NCBI GenBank assembly: GCA_963823535.1
Contig: CAWGLZ010000006.1
Span: forward strand, 620,001-684,000
Reading direction: 5' to 3'
Length of the DNA stretch: 64,000 bases
From: RPQJ01 sp963823535
GTDB lineage: Bacteria > Pseudomonadota > Gammaproteobacteria > Steroidobacterales > Steroidobacteraceae
The notes below the pieces were generated by a model. That model was given only the letters and a program-made list of their open reading frames with translations. It made no database searches and was not told the DNA's origin. A program made the position numbers and the translations under genes. Below, in pieces: positions 1 through 10,271 of the stretch; within the stretch, counting starts at the first letter, position 1; each line of letters starts with the position of its first letter.

Positions 1-1233
1 CAGCCAGTGCAAGGCGCCGCCGCTGCCAGGCACGAGGATGTCGCGCGTCCCGTTGCCGTCGAGGTCGGCTGAGATCGCCTGCGCCGGATCACTGTCACTG
101 CCGAGGCCGGTACCGAGGCTCGAGGACTGGAAACCGTAAGGCGACCCACGCAGGACGGACCAGCTGCGGAGTCCCCCGTCGTAGTACGCGAGATCGTCGA
201 AGCCGTCGCCGTCGATGTCGCCCGGAACAGCGCCCGCGTACTGCTCGGCCGCAAGCGCGACCGACATGTTCACGCTCCATCCGGGGTACACGCTGGTCCA
301 CTCGAACTGCGTCGGTGGCAGGCAGGCGGAATCCGCACACTCCCGGACACTGGCCAGCCGACTGCGTCCCGTCGATCCCGGTGTCGCGTACCCGAGGTCG
401 AAACTCCTCACCGGGCGTCCCGTGGCGACGTGCACCACCTCGATCCGGTCGAGCCGCAGGGGCTCGCTCAGGACCCCGCCGGCGCGGTAGGCGGAGGGCG
501 TCTCGTCGACCGGACGGGTTTCGTACGCGAAGCGCACCGAGTAGTACGTCGCGGCGCCGGTCTGGAGATTGCCCGTGTAGTCGATGCGCGACGGACGATG
601 ACTCCCGGTCGAAGCATCCTCGACGTATTGGAAGTCGACGTAGTTGCCGTCGCGATCGCGAATCCGACTCACGGCCCAGCGGTGCGGCGTGCTGCTGCCG
701 GCGGATTCCACTCTGGAATCCGTCGTGCCACCGTACTCGTAGACGAGGCCGTCGCGCCGTTCGACACGAAACGACGCGGGACCCGACCCGGCCGCACCGA
801 TCGCGGTGACCCGCGCAAAGCTCTCGACTTCGGTCTGGTACTGCGACCCCGCCGCCCCGTACACGCCCGCGGTGAGACGCAGCCGCTGGCCGTCCACACA
901 GAAGCGGTCCGACGCATCGAGCACGACGACCGCCGCGCGGCCGTCCTGCGCCAGCGTCGCGTTGCAGCGCTCGATCACGGACAGGCCGGAAAGTCGGAAG
1001 CCCACACCGAGCAGGCCGTTGCCGCTGCGGCTGTCGTAGACGATGGCGAGACCGGGTGCCAGGCCGTTCGTTCCGGGCGGCAGCGAGAACGGTATCGCGT
1101 AGCGGGCGGCACCCGCCGGCGTCACGCTCGCCATTCCCACCGTCCGTCCGGCCAGATCCTGCGCCTGCACAACCGTGCCCGCGAGCACGCCCAGCAACAC
1201 CACGCTGCATCGCAGCCCTGCGATCCTGTTCAT
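1..1233 (-). CDS. Secreted SpvB/TcdB-type toxin-like protein, N-terminal part (partial)
   Basis: Runs off the left edge; only the first 411 codons are present. The start ATG follows an AGGGAAGG ribosome-binding site. A signal peptide ends near residue 25 (VVLLGVLAGTVVQA/QD). Residues about 38-90 carry the hallmark of the SpvB / insecticidal toxin-complex TcaC-TcdB N-terminal region (ARYAIPFSLPPGTNGLAP, IVYDSRSGNGLLGVGF, LSVIERC). Near the visible end are two VCBS/FG-GAP-like loops (GDIDGDGFDD, ADLDGNGTRD), typical of the beta-propeller that follows. Full-length relatives often continue into RHS/YD repeats with a variable C-terminal toxin or adhesin; that part lies outside the window. Secretion is inferred from the signal peptide; toxicity cannot be judged from this fragment. 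Confidence 0.8.
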   Translation of the reverse strand, partial: MNRIAGLRCSVVLLGVLAGTVVQAQDLAGRTVGMASVTPAGAARYAIPFSLPPGTNGLAPGLAIVYDSRSGNGLLGVGFRLSGLSVIERCNATLAQDGRAAVVVLDASDRFCVDGQRLRLTAGVYGAAGSQYQTEVESFARVTAIGAAGSGPASFRVERRDGLVYEYGGTTDSRVESAGSSTPHRWAVSRIRDRDGNYVDFQYVEDASTGSHRPSRIDYTGNLQTGAATYYSVRFAYETRPVDETPSAYRAGGVLSEPLRLDRIEVVHVATGRPVRSFDLGYATPGSTGRSRLASVRECADSACLPPTQFEWTSVYPGWSVNMSVALAAEQYAGAVPGDIDGDGFDDLAYYDGGLRSWSVLRGSPYGFQSSSLGTGLGSDSDPAQAISADLDGNGTRDILVPGSGGALHWL

Positions 1234-1333
1234 AGCGGCAACCTTCCCTGGCGGCGACCTGCCCGATGCAGGCTTCCTGGTCGCCATTGAGCCCCCGAAG
1301 CCCTCGCCGCGTCCGCTCGAAAATGTTGCGCGA

Positions 1334-2857
1334 TCAGATGGAAATCGAATCGACGGCCGTCGCGGCGGCGCGCCGGTCGAGCTGTCGCAAGGTCACGGCT
1401 TCCGCGACGTGCGGCGTACGCACCTGCGGGCTGCCCTCGAGATCCGCGATGGTGCGGGCAACGCGCAGCACGCGGTGATAGGCGCGCGCCGACAACGACA
1501 GTCGCTGCATGGCCGTGGCGAGCAGCGCGAGCGCCTCCGCATCGGCCGCCGCGCCCGCGGGACCGTCGAGCCGCGAGTTCGAGCGGCCCTGCCGCGCGAC
1601 CTGCCGCTCGCGCGCGATGGCCACGCGCGCGGCGACGGCCGCAGACGACTCCGACGGCGGCACGCGTGCGATCTCGTCCGGCGTCACGCGCGGCAACTCG
1701 ACGTGCAGGTCGATCCGGTCGAGCAAGGGACCCGACAGACGCTCGCGATAACTCGTGATGCGCTCGGGCGTGCAGCGACAGCGCGCGGCAACGTCGCCGA
1801 GGTGCCCGCACGGACACGGATTCATCGCCGCGACCAGCTGGAAGCGCGCTGGGTAGTCCGCCTGGCGCGCGGCCCGCGAGATCACGATGTGCCCGGACTC
1901 CAGCGGCTCGCGCAGCACCTCGAGCACGCCGCGATCAAACTCCGGCAGTTCGTCGAGGAACAGGACGCCGTTGTGTGCGAGCGAGATCTCGCCCGGTCGC
2001 GGATGGGCGCCGCCGCCGACCAGCGCCATGGCGGACGCCGTGTGATGGGGACTGCGGAACGGACGCTCCCGCCAGTCCTCGACGCGAAAGCCGCGGCCGG
2101 TCAGTGACCGGACGGCTGCGGCTTCCAGCGCCTCCTGCTCGGTCATCTCGGGCAGGATCCCCGGCAGGCGCTGGGCGAGCATGCTCTTGCCCGAGCCGGG
2201 CGGACCGATCAGGAGCAGGCTGTGCTCGCCGGCCGCGGCGATCTCGAGTGCGCGCCGCGCTCGCGCCTGTCCGCGCACGTCCGCGAGGTCGAGGCCGATC
2301 GAGCGTGCACGACCCGGCGGTGTCGGCCCGGCGACGGGCAGCGGCTGCAGGCCACGTGCGTAGCGCACGACGTCGAGCAGGTGTGCCGCGCCGTGGATGC
2401 GACCGCGGCGCGCGAGTGACGCCTCGCCGAGGCTGGCGGACGGGAACACGAGCGTGTGGCCGGCGCGCATGCCCTGCAGCGCGGTCGCCAGCGCGCCGCG
2501 GATCGGATGCAGGCCGCCGCCCAGCGACAGTTCGCCGTAGAGCTCCGTGCCCTCGAAGGGGCCCGGCGGCAACTGCGCCGACGCGACGAGGATTCCGACG
2601 GCGATCGGCAGGTCGAAGCGGCCGCCCTCCTTGGGCAGATCGGCCGGCGCCAGGTTCACCGTGATGTGGCCCGGCGGCAGCTCCAGACCGCAATTCGCGA
2701 TGGCCGCGCGGACCCGGTCCTTGCTTTCCTTCACGACCGTTTCCGGCAGCCCGACGATCGAGAAGGCGGGCAACCCGGGGCCGACGTGGACTTCGACGCG
2801 GACCAGCGGCGCCTCGAGGCCCTGCGCGCTGCGGCTGAGGATGGTGGCGAGGCTCAC
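1334..2857 (-). CDS. comM: YifB/ComM family Mg-chelatase-like AAA+ ATPase
   Basis: 507 residues, the usual length for ComM. The start chosen is GTG (SLATILSRSAQG), preceded by GGAG at good spacing; an upstream in-frame start would add 20 residues lacking family similarity. An N-terminal Lon-protease-like ChlI fold covers residues 1-180. Walker A GPPGSGKSM is near residue 216, then the Mg-chelatase core (GGGAHPRPGEISLAHNGVLFLDELPEF split over Walker B) and a C-terminal lid (LSLSARAYHRVLRVARTIADL). ComM homologues are hexameric helicases that promote branch migration during integration of transforming DNA. The gene is divergent from cysB. Function is from family knowledge. Confidence 0.93.
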   Translation of the reverse strand: MSLATILSRSAQGLEAPLVRVEVHVGPGLPAFSIVGLPETVVKESKDRVRAAIANCGLELPPGHITVNLAPADLPKEGGRFDLPIAVGILVASAQLPPGPFEGTELYGELSLGGGLHPIRGALATALQGMRAGHTLVFPSASLGEASLARRGRIHGAAHLLDVVRYARGLQPLPVAGPTPPGRARSIGLDLADVRGQARARRALEIAAAGEHSLLLIGPPGSGKSMLAQRLPGILPEMTEQEALEAAAVRSLTGRGFRVEDWRERPFRSPHHTASAMALVGGGAHPRPGEISLAHNGVLFLDELPEFDRGVLEVLREPLESGHIVISRAARQADYPARFQLVAAMNPCPCGHLGDVAARCRCTPERITSYRERLSGPLLDRIDLHVELPRVTPDEIARVPPSESSAAVAARVAIARERQVARQGRSNSRLDGPAGAAADAEALALLATAMQRLSLSARAYHRVLRVARTIADLEGSPQVRTPHVAEAVTLRQLDRRAAATAVDSISI

Positions 2858-2955
2858 GGGCGATCTCCGGTGAACGCGACTGCGCGAGGATGCGGGCCGG
2901 CCCGCCGGCCTCGTCAACGCGGGAAACTGCCCGCAAGCCGCCGAAACTCTTTGGC

Positions 2956-2961
2956 TAGAAT
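2956..2961 (+). promoter_or_regulatory. -10 box TAGAAT upstream of cysB, leaderless spacing
   Basis: TAGAAT matches the sigma-70 -10 consensus at five of six bases. It ends six bases before the cysB ATG, which would place transcription start on the A of the start codon. No Shine-Dalgarno sequence lies between. No convincing -35 box was found 16-18 bases upstream. Confidence 0.35.
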
Positions 2962-2967
2962 GCCGTC

Positions 2968-3942
2968 ATGAAGCTCCACCAGCTCCGTTACCTCGCCGCC
3001 GTCGCCCAGAACGGGCTCAACATCACGGCGGCGGCCGAGAAACTCCACACCTCGCAACCGGGCGTGTCGAAGCAGATCAAGCTGCTCGAGGACGAACTCG
3101 GCTTCCAGATCTTCGTGCGCGACGGCCGCAACCTGTCGCGCGTCACGCCCGCCGGGCAGCAGGTGATCGATCGCGCGGTGCGCATCCTGCGCGAAGTCCA
3201 GAACATCAAGCGTCTTTCGGACGACTTCAAGGACGAGGCGCGTGGCTCGCTGTCGATCGCGACCACGCACTCGCAGGCACGCTACGTCCTCCCCGGGGTG
3301 ATCAAGCAGTTCCGCGCCGAATATCCGGAGGTGCGACTGCACCTGCACCAGGGCACCTCCGAGCAGATCGCGGAGATGGCGGCGCTCGACCGCATCGATT
3401 TCGCGATCGCCACGGGCTCGCAGTCGCTGTTCGAGGGCTATGCCCTGATGCCCTGCTATCGCTGGCACCGGCACGTCGTGGTGCCGCGCGGTCACCCGCT
3501 CGCGAAGCACCCCACGCCCACGCTGAAGCAGCTCGCTGCGCACCCGATCATCACCTACGTGTTCAGCTTCTCGGGGCCGTCCTCCCTGCACGACATCTTC
3601 GCGAAGGACGGACTGGTACCGAACGTGGTGCTCACGGCGCGCGACGCCGACGTGATCAAGACCTACGTGCGGCTCGGGCTCGGCATCGGCATCGTCGCCA
3701 GCATGGCGATCGATCCGAAGGACGACGCCGACCTCGTGCAGATCGACACCGCCCACCTCTTCCCTGCCCACACGACCTGGATCGGTTTCCGCCGCGGCGG
3801 GCTGCTGCGCAAGTACCAGCTCGACTTCGTGCAGCTGTTCGCCCCGCACCTGAGCCGTCGGCTGATCGAGCGCGCCGCCGGCGCCCCGACACAGGGCGAC
3901 GTCGATGCGCTCGTCGCGGGACTGGAACTGCCGACCCGATAG
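2968..3942 (+). CDS. cysB: LysR-type regulator CysB
   Basis: 324 residues, the same length as enterobacterial CysB. An N-terminal winged helix-turn-helix (MKLHQLRYLAAV, TSQPGVSKQIKLLEDELG) is followed by an effector-binding domain with CysB-specific stretches: IATTHSQARYVLPGVIK, HQGTSEQIAE, DADVIKTYVRLGLGIG and APHLSRRLIERA. CysB activates sulfate and thiosulfate assimilation genes in response to N-acetylserine. No cys structural gene is in the window, so it acts elsewhere on the chromosome. It is divergent from comM and followed three bases later by an ABC transporter. Confidence 0.95.
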   Translation: MKLHQLRYLAAVAQNGLNITAAAEKLHTSQPGVSKQIKLLEDELGFQIFVRDGRNLSRVTPAGQQVIDRAVRILREVQNIKRLSDDFKDEARGSLSIATTHSQARYVLPGVIKQFRAEYPEVRLHLHQGTSEQIAEMAALDRIDFAIATGSQSLFEGYALMPCYRWHRHVVVPRGHPLAKHPTPTLKQLAAHPIITYVFSFSGPSSLHDIFAKDGLVPNVVLTARDADVIKTYVRLGLGIGIVASMAIDPKDDADLVQIDTAHLFPAHTTWIGFRRGGLLRKYQLDFVQLFAPHLSRRLIERAAGAPTQGDVDALVAGLELPTR

Positions 3943-3945
3943 CGA

Positions 3946-5812
<1,867 letters not shown>

Positions 5813-5847
5813 ACTCGACGGCATCGACCAGGGGATCACACGGCGCC

Positions 5848-6624
5848 ATGCATCACGACCACATCCGTCTCAAGGGGGCCAGCAACTTCCGCAGCCTCGG
5901 TGGCCTGCCCGCAGCGGGCGGCCGCTGCATCCGGCCGCACGCACTGATGCGCGCGGACCGGCTCAGCGGTCTCGGTCCCGACGAATGGGGCGTGCTCGCA
6001 CGGACCGGCGTCACGACGATCTGCGATCTGCGCAGCGACTCCGAGCGCGCGGAGCACCCCAACGTCATCCCGGCGCAACTCGACGTGTGCGAACTGCGTT
6101 GCGACATCCGCAACGACCTGCGCGCCGATCCGTCACTGGCCCGCCTGCTCGTCGACGAGCCCACCGCCCACGGCGCCGAGCGCGTGATGATCGAGATCTA
6201 CCGGCGCTTCCCACGCTACATGGGCGGCACGTTGTCCGCGATCGTCGACCGGCTCCTCGACGGCGGCGCGCCGCTGCTGGTGCACTGCTCCGCCGGCAAG
6301 GATCGCACCGGGTTCGTGATCGCCATGCTGCTGCATGCGCTCGAAGTTCCCGAAGCGATCATCCGCGAGGACTACCTCGCCTCGCGGGCGTGGCCCGGCG
6401 CGGAATCGCATCGTGCGTCACTCGAAGCGCGGCTGGGAACGATCATTGCGCCGGACGAACTGCCCACGGCGGTGGATACGGTGCTCGACGTGCGGGACGA
6501 GTACCTCGATGCCGCGATGGAGGCTCTGCACGCGGAATTCGGCTCGATACCCGGCTACCTTGAAGCGGCTGCAAACGTCGGGCCTGAGCGTCTGGCGCGC
6601 CTGAGAGAGCGTCTGCTGACCTGA
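5848..6624 (+). CDS. Tyrosine-protein phosphatase (Y_phosphatase3 type)
   Basis: 258 residues. The signature P-loop HCSAGKDRTGF has its catalytic cysteine at residue 147. The N-terminal SNFRSLGGLP and CDLRSDSERAEHPN are typical of the bacterial family that includes Mycobacterium PtpB. Members dephosphorylate phosphotyrosine and sometimes phosphoserine/threonine or phosphoinositides. No signal peptide is seen, so it is probably cytoplasmic. AGGGGA upstream is a plausible ribosome-binding site. It lies 35 bases after the ABC exporter on the same strand; no functional link is evident. Confidence 0.85.
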   Translation: MHHDHIRLKGASNFRSLGGLPAAGGRCIRPHALMRADRLSGLGPDEWGVLARTGVTTICDLRSDSERAEHPNVIPAQLDVCELRCDIRNDLRADPSLARLLVDEPTAHGAERVMIEIYRRFPRYMGGTLSAIVDRLLDGGAPLLVHCSAGKDRTGFVIAMLLHALEVPEAIIREDYLASRAWPGAESHRASLEARLGTIIAPDELPTAVDTVLDVRDEYLDAAMEALHAEFGSIPGYLEAAANVGPERLARLRERLLT

Positions 6625-6637
6625 CGGGAGACCGACT

Positions 6638-6946
6638 TCATCGATTCGGGCCCGACTGCGGCACCAGTCGTGACGGCTGCTCGACGAGCCGTCCAGTGAC
6701 GTACTTGTAGAGAACGCTGGCGATCAGCGTCTGATACGGCAACCCTTCCTCGGCAGCCCTCGCCTGAATGTCCAGCAGTACCGGCGACGGCAACCGGATG
6801 TTGACGCGCCGATCCTTGACGAGGGTCGCGCGCGCGGCGTCCCGGAACTTCTTCAGGTCCGCCTTCGAGGGAGTGGTGGAAATGAACTCACCTGCCTCAT
6901 AGCTTTCAAGCAGCCGTTGATCCGCAGATTTCTTACGCTTGGTCAT
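6638..6946 (-). CDS. CopG/BrnA-like antitoxin
   Basis: 102 residues. The C-terminal half (RRVNIRLPSPVLLDIQARAAEEGLPYQTLIASVLYKYV) is a ribbon-helix-helix DNA-binding domain; the N-terminal half is charged, as in antitoxins whose free end binds the toxin. It is downstream of, and overlaps by 14 bases, a BrnT-like gene, the toxin-first order typical of BrnT/BrnA. It would neutralise the toxin and, with it, repress the operon. Assignment rests on domain type plus gene pairing. Confidence 0.8.
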   Translation of the reverse strand: MTKRKKSADQRLLESYEAGEFISTTPSKADLKKFRDAARATLVKDRRVNIRLPSPVLLDIQARAAEEGLPYQTLIASVLYKYVTGRLVEQPSRLVPQSGPNR

Positions 6947-7226
6947 TGGGCTCGCCCCGCAGCAGGTACTCGCGTGTGGCCTTGCGGCTCGGAATGATGG
7001 TCTTCAGGAAGTACGCCTCTTCTTCCTCCACGAAAGGCACCAGATAGGCGTACCGGGACACAATCACGACCAGGATGCGCTGATTCGGGTATCGGGTTGT
7101 GTTGTTGTGCTGAATGACATCTATCAGTCCGCCGCCCTCGATGGCCACGACGATCTCCTCGAACGACATCCGTCGTTCGACTTTCAGCCGCTCGTTCTTG
7201 GAGTGACTCCAACGAAACGGCTTCAT
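6933..7226 (-). CDS. BrnT-like type II toxin
   Basis: 97 residues. The start FRWSHSKNERLKVERRMSF resembles the opening of BrnT-family ribonuclease toxins (strand, then a helix before a conserved SFEE). The rest is a compact beta-rich fold ending in a basic segment (PSRKATREYLLRG). Immediately followed by, and overlapping, the ribbon-helix-helix antitoxin gene. BrnT toxins cleave RNA; that activity is inferred from resemblance, which is moderate, so another RelE-fold family is possible. A short palindrome lies just upstream of the start. Confidence 0.72.
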   Translation of the reverse strand: MKPFRWSHSKNERLKVERRMSFEEIVVAIEGGGLIDVIQHNNTTRYPNQRILVVIVSRYAYLVPFVEEEEAYFLKTIIPSRKATREYLLRGEPNDQA

Positions 7227-7234
7227 GAATTGAT

Positions 7235-7248
7235 CCTATGACAATAGG
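7235..7248 (-). promoter_or_regulatory. Candidate toxin-antitoxin operator
   Basis: CCTATTGTCATAGG on the minus strand is a perfect 5-4-5 inverted repeat, 9-22 bases before the toxin ATG. A second overlapping repeat (TGACA ... TGTCA) extends to 7260. Ribbon-helix-helix antitoxins usually bind such short palindromes at their own promoter, so autoregulation here is plausible but not shown. Confidence 0.4.
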
Positions 7249-7412
7249 TGCCTTTTGTCATCCGACATCCAGGCAGTTGAGCAACGGTATCGGCTCGCGC
7301 TTGTACCGTGGAGTCGAGTCTCGAGGCGACGCCAAAATCTGCCGTATTTACCGCTTTCCGCTATCCTCTCGCAGCGATACGGCTGACCTGAAACCCTCCG
7401 ACAGCGACCGCC

Positions 7413-9835
7413 ATGACTGCTCCCGCCTACGAACGCCTCGGCGTCTTCTACCTCGGTCGCGAGCTCGACCCGGCCACGCAGCAGACCGGCGCTGACCTGC
7501 TCTACGACTCGCGCGATCTCACCACGCACGCGATCTGCATCGGCATGACGGGCAGTGGCAAGACGGGCCTGTGCCTGTCGCTGCTCGAGGAGGCGGCCAT
7601 CGACGGCGTGCCCGCCATCGCGATCGACCCCAAGGGCGACATCGGCAACCTGCTGCTCACCTTCCCCGAGCTGCGCCCCGACGACTTCAAGCCCTGGGTC
7701 GACGCGGGCGAGGCGGCGCGCAAGGGCCAGTCCGTGGAAGCGTTTGCGGCGGCCACCGCAGCGTCGTGGCGCAAGGGTCTCGCGGACTGGGGGCAGGACG
7801 GCGACGCGCATCGCTCGCCTGCGCGAGAAGGCCGAGATCACGATCTACACGCCGGGTTCCGAGGCCGGTCGCCCGTTGTCGGTGCTGCGCTCGTTCGCGG
7901 CACCCGATGCGGCGCTGCTGGACGACGCCACGGCGCTCAAGGAACGCATCGGCTCCTCCGTCGCGGGCCTGCTGGCCCTGCTCGGCATCGACGCGGACCC
8001 GATCCAGAGCCGTGAACACATCCTGCTCTCGGCCATCCTCGATGCCTCGTGGCGCAAGGGCCAGAGCCCCGACCTGGCGGCGATCATCCAGGCCGTGCAG
8101 AAGCCGCCGTTCGACAAGGTCGGCGTCTTCGATGTAGAGACTTTCTTCCCGGCGAAGGACCGTACGGCGCTCGCGCTGCGCATCAACGGCCTGCTCGCCG
8201 CACCCGGCTTCGAGACCTGGCTACAGGGCGAAGCGCTGGACGTCCAGAAGCTCCTCTACACCGACACCGGCAAGCCGCGCATCTCGGTCATCTCGATCGC
8301 GCACCTCAACGATGCGGAACGCATGTTCGTGGTCACGCTGGTCGCCAACGAAGTCGTGGCCTGGATGCGACGCCAGCCCGGCACGACCAGCCTGCGCGCC
8401 CTGCTCTACATGGACGAGGTCTTCGGCTTCTTCCCGCCGTCGGCCATGCCGCCGTCGAAGCTGCCGCTGCTCACGCTCATGAAGCAGGCACGCGCCTTCG
8501 GCGTCGGCGTGGTGCTCGCGACGCAGAATCCGGTGGACCTCGACTACAAGGGCCTCGGTAACGCGGGCACCTGGTTCATCGGCCGCCTGCAGACCGAGCG
8601 CGACCAGGCACGCGTCATCGAGGGACTGCTCGGCAGCGAGGCCGGCGGTGGACTCGATCGCGCAGGCTACGAGTCGCTCATGTCGAATCTCGCGCAGCGC
8701 ACGTTCCTGATGCGCAACGTGCACGACGACGCACCGGTGCTGTTCCGCACGCGCTGGGCGCTCTCCTACCTGCGCGGTCCCTTGACGCTCACCGAGATCA
8801 GGCGACTTCGCGAATCCGGCCCGGACGCCACGCGGGAAGGCGAACCGGCCACGCCGGGCGCGACCGCCGCCGGCGCTGCGCCAGCCAGGGACACCGAAGC
8901 CTCCGCTGCACAGGCGGTCGCGACGGCCGGCGGCGCCAGCGGGCGCCCGACCCGTCGTGCAGCACGGCGTGACGGAACGGTTCATGACGGTGCCCGAGAC
9001 GGCACAACCGCCCCGGTACCACGCACGCATCGGCGCCAGCGTCCGCGCGCATTACGTCGATTCGAAGGCCGGACTCGACGTCTGGAAGTCTTCGTATTAC
9101 CTCGCGCCCGTCGCGCAAGAGGGCCCCGAGTGGGCGACGGCTGAAGTGCTCCCGGAATCAGGCCCCGATCTCGGGACGGAACCGGCGCCGGGCGCAGGCT
9201 TCGCCGAACCACCGGCCAGCGTGTTGTCCTCCCGCGAGTACAAGCGCTGGTCGGCCAGCCTCGAGGACCACGTGTACCGGAACGACGGGCTCGACCTGTG
9301 GTCGTGCCCGTCGCTCAAGCTGACCGCGACGCCGGGCATGACCGAGGGCGAGTTCCGCGCGCGGGTCGCGCTCGTCCTGCGCGAAAAGCGCGACGAGGCG
9401 GTCGAAACGCTGCGCGGGAAGTACGCCAGGAAGCTCGCCGCGCTCGAGGAGCGACAGCGGCGGGCGACGCAGAAGGTGGAAAAGGAACGCGCGCAAGCCA
9501 GCAACCAGGTACTGAACACCGCACTGTCGGTGGGGGGCGGCCTGCTGGGCGTGCTGTTCGGCGGGGGTCGGCGCCGCGGCTCGATCGGCAAGGCCCAGAC
9601 GGCGGCCCGCAGCGTCAGTCGGGCCAGCAAGGAGCGCGCCGACGTCGCGCATGCCGAAGCGGATGCCCGGGCCGTGCAGGAGCAGATCGAGGCACTGAAC
9701 GCGGAGCTCGAGACCGAACTCGCCCGCCTCGAATCCGAGTTCGACCCGGCCGCGATCCCGGTCGAGACGCGCACCGTCGCGCCGCGCCGGTCGGATCTCG
9801 CCGTCCTGGACATGGCGCTGGTCTGGTGCCCTTGA
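7413..9835 (+). CDS. HerA/DUF87-type ATPase with C-terminal coiled coil (two frameshifts)
   Basis: Three consecutive frames read as one protein of about 800 residues. Part 1 has Walker A GMTGSGKTGL (~44) and AIDPKGDIGNLL. Part 2 carries Walker B LLYMDEVFGFFPP and ATQNPVDLDYKGLGNAGTWFIG, typical of HerA/FtsK-like motors with DUF87. Part 3 has a long coiled coil (residues of TLRGKYARKLAALEERQRR and onward), a glycine-rich stretch (GGGLLGVLFGGG) and a second coiled coil. Frame changes occur near 7800-7812 and within a low-complexity linker near 8830-8950, each equivalent to one inserted base. The cellular role of this standalone family is not established; no NurA nuclease or other defence partner is adjacent. 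Confidence 0.8.
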
Positions 9836-9865
9836 CGTAGAATCGGCGCCCCGGAGGATCCTGCA

Positions 9866-10252
9866 ATGAACGACCTGATCAAGCGCCTGACCCAGGAACT
9901 CGGCGTCAACAAGACGCAGGCCCGCGGCGGGCTCGTGGCCCTGCTGCGCACCGGACAGCAGAACATGTCGCGGGCCGATTTCGAGGAATTCGTGTCCGAC
10001 ATCCCGGGGGCCGGCAAGCTGCTGAAGGAAGCGCCGCCGCCGAGCACCCTGAGTTCCCTGGCCGGCGGACTCGGATCCCTGCTCGGTGGACGCAGCAGCC
10101 CGGGGCGCTGGGCGGGGCTCGCCGCGTCGTTCACGGAGCTCGGCGTGGATCTCGATACGGCGAAGAAGTTCGGCCCGATCGTCATCGACTACGTGAAGCA
10201 CCACGGCGGCGAGGACATCGTCGACAAGCTGCGGACGGCACTGAAGCTGTAG
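9866..10252 (+). CDS. DUF2780 family (VcgC/VcgE-like) protein
   Basis: 128 residues with GGAGG upstream. The pattern LTQELGVNKTQARGGLVALL ... FVSDIPGAGKLL ... ASFTELGVDLDTAKKFGPIVIDYVKHHGG is characteristic of DUF2780. No signal peptide or membrane segment is evident; it has a central glycine/serine-rich linker. Function is unknown in the family. It sits 30 bases after the ATPase and 19 bases before a lipoprotein gene on the same strand, so it may share a transcript with either. Confidence 0.8.
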   Translation: MNDLIKRLTQELGVNKTQARGGLVALLRTGQQNMSRADFEEFVSDIPGAGKLLKEAPPPSTLSSLAGGLGSLLGGRSSPGRWAGLAASFTELGVDLDTAKKFGPIVIDYVKHHGGEDIVDKLRTALKL

Positions 10253-10271
10253 CCGCGGTCGTCCAACCGGC

